From assembly GCA_015061745.1 (NCBI GenBank), contig SUWB01000007.1, positions 1-64,000 on the forward strand: a stretch of DNA of 64,000 nucleotides. The letters are read 5' to 3'. Shown piece by piece: positions 1 to 9,539 of this stretch. The stretch comes from Lentisphaerota bacterium (GTDB lineage: Bacteria; Verrucomicrobiota; Lentisphaeria; Victivallales; Victivallaceae). The notes under the pieces were generated by a model, which was given only the letters and a program-made list of their open reading frames with translations, was not told the DNA's origin and ran no database searches. Both the position numbers and the translations under genes were made by a program. Every line of letters begins with the position of its first letter. Position 1 is the first letter of the stretch.

Positions 1-86
1 TTGTGTATATGCGGTTGGCGAACCTTGCATAACATAGCATGGAGTTTACTTTTTTAAAGACTTAAAGCTGAAGCTGTCCGGCTACA

Positions 87-111
87 TACCGGCTCTGCCG
101 GTAGTTTTTTT
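87..111 (+). terminator. Intrinsic terminator of a gene upstream of the window
   Basis: taccggc-tct-gccggta perfect stem followed by gTTTTTTT. Confidence 0.75.
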
Positions 112-128
112 GCGCTGAAGCAATGAAG

Positions 129-163
129 AAAAAGCCCTGCTGCAAGAACTGTTGCAGCAGGGC
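129..163 (-). terminator. Intrinsic terminator of the DUF4838 gene
   Basis: 12-bp stem gccctgctgcaa/ttgcagcagggc with 6-nt loop; T-rich tract on the minus strand. Confidence 0.8.
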
Positions 164-187
164 GATGAGCAGGAAAAGGGAAGTGGC

Positions 188-2704
188 TCAGAATTGGATC
201 GTTCCCTGGCGGTCGTGAGTGTTCCGCCAAGTCACCTGATCGAAATTATGTTCCCAAATGGAATAGATCCTGCCATATTGGGGATTGGGATGAGTAAAGT
301 CGCAAACAGCATTAAAGAGCCATTTTTCACCGGAAGCGGGTCTTTTACCGACCTTGCTCCACGGAATGGTGAAAACTGCAGCGATCTCTCCCTTTTGCAG
401 TGTGATACCAGAGGCGGGAACAGTCACCTTGACTCCGTTCCCCTTGTTTTTCAGTACCATTCCCTGACCTTTGTTGGCTGCGTTGCTCTTTTCTACAATG
501 TACATTGCACTGGTTCCTGAACGGAACCGGGCGGAAAAGCGTTTCAGATTCTTGAGATCAGGACCGACCAGAACAGAAATACTGGTCTTGCGCATTTTCT
601 GGTAATCACTGTTGGCAAGGATGAAATACACATAAAGATTTTTGTCATCCTGTTTGCAGAAGATACGGCAGCTCTGATCCTTATAAGGAGCTGTCATAGA
701 GTTGAGGAAGTTCAGCGGAACCAGATAATGAGGTTTTCCATCGGTTTTGATGACCCGTCCGGCAGGAATGATCCCTTTTTCTTTGACCCATTTGAGATCC
801 CAGTTAAAAGGAGCATAAAGAGGTGCAGAAAGTCTGCCCCCCGCCAACAGCTGTTCGGGCATTGCGTAGGAAAACACCGGCAGACCATTCAAAAAGACCT
901 GACCTTTTTTGTTGACAGGGAACTTTTCAATGGTTTCCAGCCGTTTGAGAGCGAGTTTTTCAAAGGCCTTATAGTCGTCGGCCTTGAGGGTTTTGCGGAA
1001 CTTGGCAAATTGATTGACTGACCGGGTCGTCCATTTCATAAAATCAAACTCCAACCGGGCAAGTTTCAGCTGCCAGTTGCCGGGAGCTTTCTTTTCGGCA
1101 GCAGCAAGAATGGCATCCAGGCGGGCGATCACAGAATCGGGCCAACGCAGAGTAATAGTTCCGATATTGTTTCTTGAAGCGGGCATCGTTCCATTGAGCA
1201 GAGCGGGATCGTTCCAGTCGATCTCCTTATTGGTAAACTTGAGTTGAACTCTTTTGTCAATAAGGGTGTAGAACTCCTCCATATCCTTTGCGGCCGCCCC
1301 GAAGGTCTGCTTGCAGAAACGCTGAAGCAATGCCTTTACATCAGCATCAGGATCCTGGAGCAGCTTGAGCCAGATATAATAGGTGGGACCTTCAAGTCCG
1401 TGCAGTTCACCGAAGCCGCAGCAGTAAATACCGCGGACATTGGCTGCGTGAAACAGCTTGACCTGTTTTTTGCAGAAATCCCAGGATTGCTTGGGCATAA
1501 ATCCTTCAAGTTTATAAAATCCCCAGTTATAGAGATAGACCACAAAACCGCCGGGGACTTTGTGATTTTTCCAGGATTCCACGATTTCTTCAGAAAAAGG
1601 AGCAAGCTCCACAGTGACATTGGCAGGAAATTCCTTAAAACTTTTCGGCGGGATCTTTGTGGGACCGTAGGCGATGATGCAAACCCGTTTGCCGGGCCGG
1701 TCTTTCAAGAGACGTTGAGCAAACTTCCGGTGAAGGATCCAGAGCTTTTCTCCCCAGGCAGGATCGACCCGGTGCTTGCTGAAGTTTTTGGGGGAGGCGG
1801 TGACTTTAACGCCGAAAAGTTCCCGGCAGGGTTGACATTCGCAGGGAATGAAGCCGTCACTCTGAGCCAGCTGCACCATTTCATAACCTTTGTCAAGATG
1901 AGTGAGCAGTTCTTGGTAGATCAGTTCTTGAACATTTTTGTTTGAAAGACAGAGCTGATTCTGGCTGCCGGGATTGCGTTTGCCCCGCATAACAGCGAAA
2001 TATTCCGGATTGGACTTCCAATACTTCCGGGCGGGAACCGCAACGGGATGATTGTGTCCGCCGTAGTTGCCGTAATGGGGAGAAAAGAAAGCATTGTTGG
2101 CCACATCATATTCCAAATTCCGGCGGCCGGCACCGGTGGTGGTATACTGGATCCGGGGAATGTGACGGTATTTGTAATTGTCAGGAACTTTTATCTCTTT
2201 CAAAGCAGGAACAGCCTCTTTGGTATTGGGAGTCCCCGCAAACACCGCTCCGGCAAACTTTTCAAGAAAGGTAAGTGTTGCCTTGTAACTGCCAAGCACA
2301 TAGAAGGAGCGGAAAACACTTCTGGGGCTGGCTGTATTGCGGAAATCCATACCGTGCAAATAAATGTTGCCATCTTTTACATCAATACGGTGTTCCCAGA
2401 TCTGCCATTTCTCAGGAGTCAGACCGGCTTTTTGGGCGGCAGCGGTATTGCCGATGAAAATCGCTTTACGGTTGTTCTTAAAGGTACTTTCTCTGTAAAT
2501 GGGCAGTTTGACCTTGGTGGCGTGGAACAAAAGTCCTCTCAAGGTGTCGGCGGCAATGGCATTGTAATTCACTATGCCGGGAACAGAAGATTTGTCGGCA
2601 TAGACAACTGCATAAGCAGACTTGCCGTCCTTGATGACGGAAATATCCGCCCCGGAAAGAAGCAATGAAGCCAGCAATGCGGAAAAAATAAGAATTTTTT
2701 TCAT
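188..2704 (-). CDS. Secreted DUF4838 domain-containing protein (alpha-glucuronidase-like), CBM9-like C-terminus
   Basis: 838-aa ORF with signal peptide; CxxC motif in SDGFIPCECQPCRELFG and overall layout typical of DUF4838 proteins. Confidence 0.75.
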   Translation of the reverse strand: MKKILIFSALLASLLLSGADISVIKDGKSAYAVVYADKSSVPGIVNYNAIAADTLRGLLFHATKVKLPIYRESTFKNNRKAIFIGNTAAAQKAGLTPEKWQIWEHRIDVKDGNIYLHGMDFRNTASPRSVFRSFYVLGSYKATLTFLEKFAGAVFAGTPNTKEAVPALKEIKVPDNYKYRHIPRIQYTTTGAGRRNLEYDVANNAFFSPHYGNYGGHNHPVAVPARKYWKSNPEYFAVMRGKRNPGSQNQLCLSNKNVQELIYQELLTHLDKGYEMVQLAQSDGFIPCECQPCRELFGVKVTASPKNFSKHRVDPAWGEKLWILHRKFAQRLLKDRPGKRVCIIAYGPTKIPPKSFKEFPANVTVELAPFSEEIVESWKNHKVPGGFVVYLYNWGFYKLEGFMPKQSWDFCKKQVKLFHAANVRGIYCCGFGELHGLEGPTYYIWLKLLQDPDADVKALLQRFCKQTFGAAAKDMEEFYTLIDKRVQLKFTNKEIDWNDPALLNGTMPASRNNIGTITLRWPDSVIARLDAILAAAEKKAPGNWQLKLARLEFDFMKWTTRSVNQFAKFRKTLKADDYKAFEKLALKRLETIEKFPVNKKGQVFLNGLPVFSYAMPEQLLAGGRLSAPLYAPFNWDLKWVKEKGIIPAGRVIKTDGKPHYLVPLNFLNSMTAPYKDQSCRIFCKQDDKNLYVYFILANSDYQKMRKTSISVLVGPDLKNLKRFSARFRSGTSAMYIVEKSNAANKGQGMVLKNKGNGVKVTVPASGITLQKGEIAAVFTIPWSKVGKRPASGEKWLFNAVCDFTHPNPQYGRIYSIWEHNFDQVTWRNTHDRQGTIQF

Positions 2705-2720
2705 ACGTTTAACCTTTTTG

Positions 2721-3632
2721 TTAACTGTTAAGGGCGCGCAAACGTTTTATACGTTCCTCAATAGGCGGGTGCGTGCTGAATAAACCATCAACACCGTGCC
2801 GCAGATTCAATGCGGGACTCACAATGTACATAGACTCTGTCGTTTTACTGTATTCCATCGGAGTTGTATCCGAAGCAAGTTTTGCCAGAGCATTGGCAAG
2901 ACCGTTGGGATTGCGGGTAAACTCTACCGCTGATGCATCAGCAAGATATTCCCGCTGACGGCTCATCGCCATCTGGATGACTGCCGTCAGAACAGGAGAA
3001 AGTATGGCGAAAACAAGACCGATGATCATAAAGATGATCTGCATATTGTTGTCCCGGTCATCCCGTCGCCGGGAAGTGGCAAAAAAGCTCATACGCAAAA
3101 AGATTTCACTCAGCATAACGATTCCCCCTGCCAGCACTGCCATCAGCATAGAATAACGGATGTCAAAGTTGCGGATGTGTGCCATTTCGTGAGCAATGAC
3201 GCCTTGCAGTTCTTCACGGTTGAGTTTTTCATAAAGCCCTGTTGTGACAGCAACGGCCGCATTTTCAGGACTGGGACCGGTGGCAAAAGCATTGGGGCAA
3301 TCCGTATCAATGATATAAACCCGGGGCATAGGGACACCGGCGGCCAGGGACATTTCTTCAACGATATTAAAAAGTTTCGGACAATCTTCTTTGGTGATTT
3401 CTTCGGCACCATTCATACTCATAATGGCCGATTCCCCTTCTGCCCAGGCAATAAAAAGCAGAATAACAGCCACCACTCCGCCGATGACAATACCGACAGT
3501 AAAGTCATCCATTAATGCTTTGCCGAAAACAGCTCCGGCCCCAATCAGGAGCAGCAGCATAATTGCCATAAGAATAACACTGTTGCGGCAATTTGCAGCA
3601 ATAAGTGTTCGGAAAGTTTCTTTTTGAGCCAT
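2721..3632 (-). CDS. htpX: M48 family metalloprotease, HtpX-like
   Basis: HEMAH zinc-protease motif, several TM segments, adjacent to lemA. Confidence 0.85.
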   Translation of the reverse strand: MAQKETFRTLIAANCRNSVILMAIMLLLLIGAGAVFGKALMDDFTVGIVIGGVVAVILLFIAWAEGESAIMSMNGAEEITKEDCPKLFNIVEEMSLAAGVPMPRVYIIDTDCPNAFATGPSPENAAVAVTTGLYEKLNREELQGVIAHEMAHIRNFDIRYSMLMAVLAGGIVMLSEIFLRMSFFATSRRRDDRDNNMQIIFMIIGLVFAILSPVLTAVIQMAMSRQREYLADASAVEFTRNPNGLANALAKLASDTTPMEYSKTTESMYIVSPALNLRHGVDGLFSTHPPIEERIKRLRALNS

Positions 3633-3643
3633 AGGAAAATTTT

Positions 3644-4195
3644 TCAGAATTTAACTTTGGGAGCTTCCCGGTCTGCCGGATCTGTGATCTGCCAGAGGGC
3701 GGCATCCTTGAAGTTGAATATGGAAGCAAAAATGCAAGCAGGGAAAACCGCAATAGCCGTATTATAGTTGGTCGCCGTATCGTTGTAGTGCTGACGGGCG
3801 AAAGAAATACGGTTTTCAGTGGAAGTCAGTTCTTCCTGCAAAGCAAGGAAGTTCTGGTTCGCCTTCAAGTCGGGATAGGCTTCGACCTGGATCATCAGAC
3901 CTTTGAGGGCTCCTGAAAGCTGGGTTTCTGCAGCAATACGGTTTTCGGTATCAAGATTGGGACTCATAGCCGCACTGCGGGCCTTGGTGACCTTTTCAAG
4001 CAATCCCGATTCGTGGGCGGCGTATCCTTTAACAGTTTCCACCAGATTGGGAATAAGATCGCAACGGCGTTTCAGCTGCACATCGATCTGAGCCCAGCCG
4101 TTGTCCACTTCTTTGCGGCAGCGGACAAGATTGTTGTAAACAGCGACAGCCGCAATAATTAATACGGCAACGACGGCAAGAATGATCCAAGCCAT
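3644..4195 (-). CDS. lemA: LemA family protein
   Basis: N-terminal TM plus YNNLVRCRKEVDNGWAQIDVQLKRRCDLIPNLVETVKGY signature. Confidence 0.9.
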   Translation of the reverse strand: MAWIILAVVAVLIIAAVAVYNNLVRCRKEVDNGWAQIDVQLKRRCDLIPNLVETVKGYAAHESGLLEKVTKARSAAMSPNLDTENRIAAETQLSGALKGLMIQVEAYPDLKANQNFLALQEELTSTENRISFARQHYNDTATNYNTAIAVFPACIFASIFNFKDAALWQITDPADREAPKVKF

Positions 4196-4245
4196 TATTT
4201 TTTCTCCTTGTTTTGTTTAATAATGTAAGTTTGGGTAACTCAACT

Positions 4246-4274
4246 AATATACTCTCAAAAGCAGATTTTTTCAA
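4246..4274 (-). promoter_or_regulatory. Putative sigma70-type promoter of lemA-htpX
   Basis: TTGAAA-17-TATATT. Confidence 0.6.
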
Positions 4275-4282
4275 ATATTTTA

Positions 4283-6397
4283 TCAAATGATTTCACTGGG
4301 GTAGGGCAGGGATTCCAGAAACATTCTGCCGTAACTCCGGGTAATCATCCGGGGATCAAGAATGGTGATGAATCCCCGGTCTGTGCGGTTGCGGATAAGC
4401 CTGCCTGCGCCTTGGCGGAATTTCAGAACAGCCTCCGGCAGGGAGTAGCCCGAAAACGAATTACCGCCTTCCTGCTCTATTTTTCGCATACGGGCTGCAA
4501 TAAGAGGATGTGAAGGCACAGAAAAGGGGAGTTTTGTAATGATAACGTGACTGAGAGCCTCCCCCGGGACATCCACGCCGGTCCAGAAGCTGTCCGTTCC
4601 GAAAAGAACGGAATTGATATCGTCCTTGAAATCTTTTAACAGCTGAGACCTGCTGCGGGCACTTCCCTGAACCAGCAAAAGCCAGTTGTGATCCATAAAA
4701 TCATCCCGGAGATTTTCCTGGCAGTATCTCAAGAGTTCGTAACTGGTAAACAGAACAAACGCTTTGCCATCCGTCAGTTCCACAGCCGAAAATATTTCGT
4801 CAGCCAACGTGTCTTTGTATTCCTTGGATTTGGGGTCGGGCATATTCCGGACGATACGGATCTTTGCCTGATCCGGAGAAAATGGCGAATCCAATTGCAG
4901 TGTCTTCCCGGAAAAACCGGTCCGGCTGACAAAATAGTCAAAACGATTGCGGACTGTCAGTGTGGCACTGCACAGCATAACGGTGAAATCCTGATTGAAA
5001 AGCAGCTCAGCAAGTATTTCCGCAATATTGAGAGGGGTGACGTTGAGAGTAACTCCGCCCGGTTCATCTTCGGCATAGTAGACTGCTCCCGGCATCGTTC
5101 TGTGCATAAAAGTGTCAAGGCCGTCAACTGTTTCCCGGCAGCGTGAGATCATAGAATCGACTTCCGTTTTGAATGATGCATCGTCTTCATCTTCATCATC
5201 TGCGACTTTTTGCAATCCGGAAGCGAGACGCATCAGTTTCGGAGTCAGATTGTCAATGAAATTTTCAGGATGGTTGATTTCAAGAGCCGACTCATTCTGC
5301 CGGTCAAGCAGTTCTTCAAAAGCGGCAAAAAATCCGTAACTTTCATCCCTGGCTTCAGCCACACTTCCTCTGAGTTCAGGCGGAATTGTGTTTTTATGCA
5401 TCAAAAGCCCTTTGGCATTGTCAGGATTATATATGCGGTTGAGCATACTGATGACCAGCGGACGGGAAAGACGCACACCCAGGTGACTGGCTGCGGCATC
5501 TTCAAGCGTATGAGCTTCATCAAAAAGCACTGCGCCGTAGTTGGGCAGCAGGGCTCCGGCGGCACCTTCGGCACAACGCATTGCCAGATCTGTAAAAAAG
5601 AGGGCGTGATTGGCAACGATGATATCGGATTCTTCCCACTGCCTTTTGGCTTTGAAGTAACAGCAGTTTCTGAAATAAGGACATTTGTTTTTCATACAGT
5701 TGCCAGTTTCGCAGCAGAGCAGATTCCAAACATCTTTGTCCACGTGAAACGAAAATTCATCTTTTGAACCTCCGCCGCCTTTTTCAAGTATCTTACTCAA
5801 CCTTTCAATATCCAGTGCCAATGAGGGATTGGGTAAAAGCATATCCCGCTGTTCTCCTGTCAGCATCGCAAAACGGCGGCGGCAAAGATAATTGCGCCGT
5901 CCTTTGGCAATAGAGGCTTTGATGTCAATCCCCATTATTTTACTGAGAAAAGGAATATCTTTGCTGATAAGCTGCTCCTGGAGATTGATGGTCTCTGTAC
6001 TGATAACTGCCGGACGGCAGTGACGTTTGGCACGGCAGACCAGAGGCACAAGATAGGCAAAGCTTTTTCCCACGCCGGTGGGAGCTTCAATACAGAGATG
6101 TTCCCCAGAGCAGAGAGCTTCAGCAATGGCGTTTGCCATTGCGCGCTGCTGGGGACGGTGCTCACATTTCATATTGACGGCAGCTGCCTGTGTTTCAAGG
6201 ATACCGCCGGGAGCAAAAAAGGCATCACATTCATTGCGGAACTCGTCACGCAGCTCCTCATCGGGGGACATTTCGTATGCCGTTTCAAACTCGTCAAGAG
6301 AAAAAGAGGTCTCAAATTCATCTTCAACATTCCAATCGGATGATGGGATCTCTTTTTCAAAAGGGGCATCGAAAGAGGTGGAAACCGGTTTTATCAT
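4283..6397 (-). CDS. dinG: DinG-family ATP-dependent DNA helicase (XPD-like, Fe-S)
   Basis: APTGVGKS Walker A, DEAH box, CCETGNCMKNKCPYFRNC Fe-S cysteines; start chosen at ATGA overlap (ORF track starts 6421). Confidence 0.85.
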   Translation of the reverse strand: MIKPVSTSFDAPFEKEIPSSDWNVEDEFETSFSLDEFETAYEMSPDEELRDEFRNECDAFFAPGGILETQAAAVNMKCEHRPQQRAMANAIAEALCSGEHLCIEAPTGVGKSFAYLVPLVCRAKRHCRPAVISTETINLQEQLISKDIPFLSKIMGIDIKASIAKGRRNYLCRRRFAMLTGEQRDMLLPNPSLALDIERLSKILEKGGGGSKDEFSFHVDKDVWNLLCCETGNCMKNKCPYFRNCCYFKAKRQWEESDIIVANHALFFTDLAMRCAEGAAGALLPNYGAVLFDEAHTLEDAAASHLGVRLSRPLVISMLNRIYNPDNAKGLLMHKNTIPPELRGSVAEARDESYGFFAAFEELLDRQNESALEINHPENFIDNLTPKLMRLASGLQKVADDEDEDDASFKTEVDSMISRCRETVDGLDTFMHRTMPGAVYYAEDEPGGVTLNVTPLNIAEILAELLFNQDFTVMLCSATLTVRNRFDYFVSRTGFSGKTLQLDSPFSPDQAKIRIVRNMPDPKSKEYKDTLADEIFSAVELTDGKAFVLFTSYELLRYCQENLRDDFMDHNWLLLVQGSARSRSQLLKDFKDDINSVLFGTDSFWTGVDVPGEALSHVIITKLPFSVPSHPLIAARMRKIEQEGGNSFSGYSLPEAVLKFRQGAGRLIRNRTDRGFITILDPRMITRSYGRMFLESLPYPSEII

Positions 6398-7653
6398 CGG
6401 CAGCAATTCTCCAGAAAACAAGGGGCTGTCAAAAGAGAAAGCTGATCGTCATCGAGGTTGAATCTTTCTCCGATTCCCCGGAGGATACGGGCCCCGTGAG
6501 CTGCGGAACCGGCAGAAAGATCCGCAGAGCTGCGGCAAAACTCAAATTGGATATCATTGATACGGCATACGCCGGGAGTGCCTTTGCCGCAGTCAAGTTT
6601 CATTCCTTCCACATTCAGCAATTCCACTCTGAAGCGCAGCTGTTCTTCCTGCCAACCGAGATTGGCATAAAAACGCCCGAGAAAACCGGCAATACAAAGA
6701 CACCAGGAGCGCAGAACTTCAGCATTGAGCGTGTCGCCGGGAGGAAATGCGCCGATACAGTGAAAAAGACCGCTTTTGAAAGCTTGCCACATCCAGTCTG
6801 CTTCAGTTGCCATAAAGCGCAGAGAAACATTGGTAATGTAGGCATTATCAATATTTTCGTGGTCAAAAAAATCAATCCCCGGCTGCCACCTCCAGGCTTC
6901 TTCAGCAGCTTTGCGCAGTTCCGTAAGGGCAAATTCTGCGGAATCACCAGCGTCAGGTATCGCCGAAAGCTGCAGAATACAGGCCTCTTTTCCGGGATTT
7001 TTACGATGCCTGAAATATTCGGCTGATGAATTGATAAGGTCATCAAAGCGGGCTTGGACATCGCTGTTTTTAGCAATGGTTCCTGATTCATACAGAAGTC
7101 CCCGGAGCATTTTTGCCAACTGTCCGCGCTGATTGCGCATAGCACGCTGGATCAGTTGATGCAGTTCAACAGCTCTTGCGGCCGGTCTGCTCGAAGCTTC
7201 GGGGGTGCGGATGTAAAACACGCCGGAAGCAAGTTCCGTATCAACACTGTTGCAGCAGACGTGAGGCAGCTGATTGAAAGGCTTGACTATGAATATGGCA
7301 AAACGTTTGCCGTCGATAACCGGTCTTTCAATGGTAAAGTCAATAGGCGGCTCCACGCAGCGGTTGACAAAAGTCCCTACGGCAGAAGGATCAAAGGAGG
7401 CTGATTCCTCATCGGTAAGCCCCGTATAAAGGGAAGGTTTCCCGGCGCGGTCTTCCCCGACGCCGATGACCAGAAAGCCGCCTTTTGTATTGGCAAGAGC
7501 AATCAGATGACGGACGATCTTACCCCTGCCTGTTCTGGTCAGAGCGTTCCAGGACTGAGCCGCCTTGTAGTCCAGTTCATCAGACTCGATGGCCCGGTAA
7601 ACGACCTCTTTCAAAAACTGTTCCGAATAATGTTCCATCAGCACCTTTTCCAA
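6394..7653 (-). CDS. AlbA_2/Schlafen-type putative DNA-binding protein
   Basis: ALANTKGGFLVIGVGEDRAGKP motif typical of AlbA_2 domains. Confidence 0.75.
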   Translation of the reverse strand: MEKVLMEHYSEQFLKEVVYRAIESDELDYKAAQSWNALTRTGRGKIVRHLIALANTKGGFLVIGVGEDRAGKPSLYTGLTDEESASFDPSAVGTFVNRCVEPPIDFTIERPVIDGKRFAIFIVKPFNQLPHVCCNSVDTELASGVFYIRTPEASSRPAARAVELHQLIQRAMRNQRGQLAKMLRGLLYESGTIAKNSDVQARFDDLINSSAEYFRHRKNPGKEACILQLSAIPDAGDSAEFALTELRKAAEEAWRWQPGIDFFDHENIDNAYITNVSLRFMATEADWMWQAFKSGLFHCIGAFPPGDTLNAEVLRSWCLCIAGFLGRFYANLGWQEEQLRFRVELLNVEGMKLDCGKGTPGVCRINDIQFEFCRSSADLSAGSAAHGARILRGIGERFNLDDDQLSLLTAPCFLENCCR

Positions 7654-7660
7654 ACTTTAG

Positions 7661-8401
7661 TTACATAAGGGCTTCCGGATCGTAAAGCAAATGCTGACAA
7701 TTATCGCAATAGGCGATCTCTCCCCGCTTGATGGCGGTTGCCGTTTGCGGTGTGATCTTGAGACGGCAATGGCCGCAAACTTCATTATCTGCCGTAACAA
7801 GAGGGATCGAACGGTCTTTCCCGTTACGCAGAGCTTCATAGGCAGAAAGCAGAGGCGCGGGGATATCAGTGAGCAAAGCCGGCCGGGCTGCTTTTGCTTT
7901 GGCGATTTCTTCTTTGACCGTTTTTGAAAAACTGCAGAGCTCATCAAATTCAATCTTCAGATTTCTGATTTCTGCATCGTTGAGCTGTTTGAGTTTCATT
8001 CCTGCCTGACGGGACTGTTCCAGTTCGTCAGTTGCGATCAGGATACGTTCTTCTGCTTCGCCGATCTTTTTTTTGTTCATTTCGATGGCGTTGAGCATAG
8101 CCTGATACTCGTTGTTCTTCTTTACGAGCACGCTTTGCTGGAGCATTTTTTCATTGGCTGCTTCAAGTTCTGCAATCAGTTCTTCTTCCTGTTTGATCCT
8201 GGCTTTTATTGCTTTGTAAGCGGCCACAGCTGCCGCAGTACTGGCTGCGGTCTTATCTCTCTTTGCAATAATATTGTCCAACTCTTTAGGGAGCGTGGCC
8301 AAACGGGTTTCCATATCCCGCAATCTCATATCAGCTTCCTGAAGTTTCAGGAGTTTAAGCAATGCACTGCCTTCCATAAAAATCCTCCTTGTTAAGTCCA
8401 A
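7661..8401 (-). CDS. Coiled-coil protein with C4-type zinc ribbon
   Basis: Long coiled coil, C-terminal CGHC...CDNC. Confidence 0.8.
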   Translation of the reverse strand: MDLTRRIFMEGSALLKLLKLQEADMRLRDMETRLATLPKELDNIIAKRDKTAASTAAAVAAYKAIKARIKQEEELIAELEAANEKMLQQSVLVKKNNEYQAMLNAIEMNKKKIGEAEERILIATDELEQSRQAGMKLKQLNDAEIRNLKIEFDELCSFSKTVKEEIAKAKAARPALLTDIPAPLLSAYEALRNGKDRSIPLVTADNEVCGHCRLKITPQTATAIKRGEIAYCDNCQHLLYDPEALM

Positions 8402-8413
8402 ATTATTCAGATG

Positions 8414-9460
8414 TCAAAAAAGTTCTCCCTGGGAACCCGGAGATTTCAACCCCAGTTTCTGCCACGCCCGGGGAGTTGCGACCCGGCCTTTCGGAGTTCG
8501 GGTGAGGAGCCCTTTCTGAATGAGGAAAGGTTCATAAACTTCCTCAATAGAGTCTTCTTCCTCCCCGACAGAGACAGCGATATTTTTCAATCCCACAGGA
8601 CCGCCGCGGAAGTTGACAATAATGGTCTCAAGAATCCTGATATCCATTTCGTCCAGACCGTCAGTATCAATTTGCAGCAGCTCCAGAGCCGCTTCTGCCA
8701 CTTCTCCTGTTATAACAGAGTCGGCTTTGATTTGGGCGTAATCCCGTGCCCGGCGCAGCAGATTATTGGCAATACGGGGCGTTCCCCGGCAGCGGCCGGC
8801 GATTTCCCGGGCCCCCTCGGGTTCGATTTTGACCTTGAGAATGTCTGCTGAACGCTGCACGATGGTCTGCAAACTGTCTGTGTCGTAATAATCCAGCCGG
8901 ATATTGACTCCGAAACGGGCCCGGAGCGGTGCAGTGATCATTCCCTGTCTGGTGGTGGCTCCGATCAGCGTGAAACGGGGGACCGACAAGCGGACAGACC
9001 GGGCTCCTGCGCCCTGTTCAAGCATAATGTCGATGAAAAAATCCTCCATTGCACTGTAAAGATATTCCTCCACAGTGTTGCTCAGGCGGTGGATTTCATC
9101 AATAAAGAGGACATCGCCCGGTTCCAGAGCCGTAAGCAGTCCTGCCAGGTCTCCCGGTTTTTCAATGGCAGGCCCGCTGGAACTTTTGAGATTGGCTCCC
9201 AGTTCGTTGGCAACGATGTAGGCAAGAGTTGTCTTCCCCAGTCCCGGAGGACCGCATAAAAGAATATGGTCAAGAGCTTCTTCGCGCTCTTTTGCTGCCC
9301 TTACAAAAAGTTCCAGCTGTTCTTTTATCCGGTTCTGACCCGGAAAATCCGAAAAATGCCGGGGGCGTAAAGAGACCTCTTTTGCCTCTTCCCGGCGGTT
9401 TAAAGTCGATGTTATGAAACGTTCCGTCATTTTTTTAAGAAAAAAACTTGTTTTTGACAT
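8414..9460 (-). CDS. ruvB: Holliday junction DNA helicase RuvB
   Basis: [36 protein letters not shown]; alternative start at 9430 (MTERF). Confidence 0.95.
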   Translation of the reverse strand: MSKTSFFLKKMTERFITSTLNRREEAKEVSLRPRHFSDFPGQNRIKEQLELFVRAAKEREEALDHILLCGPPGLGKTTLAYIVANELGANLKSSSGPAIEKPGDLAGLLTALEPGDVLFIDEIHRLSNTVEEYLYSAMEDFFIDIMLEQGAGARSVRLSVPRFTLIGATTRQGMITAPLRARFGVNIRLDYYDTDSLQTIVQRSADILKVKIEPEGAREIAGRCRGTPRIANNLLRRARDYAQIKADSVITGEVAEAALELLQIDTDGLDEMDIRILETIIVNFRGGPVGLKNIAVSVGEEEDSIEEVYEPFLIQKGLLTRTPKGRVATPRAWQKLGLKSPGSQGELF

Positions 9461-9481
9461 AAAAATGTGTTACTTTATAAA
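9454..9481 (+). promoter_or_regulatory. Putative promoter of transketolase
   Basis: TTGACA-16-TATAAA. Confidence 0.5.
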
Positions 9482-9539
9482 AATAACATACAATCTTGGA
9501 TTTTTCCAGTGAAAAAACAAAAAAAAGCGAGGAAACACT

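Noticed and set aside
6190-7026. 278-aa plus-strand ORF spanning the dinG/AlbA_2 junction
   Set aside because: Crosses two real minus-strand genes and has poor composition.
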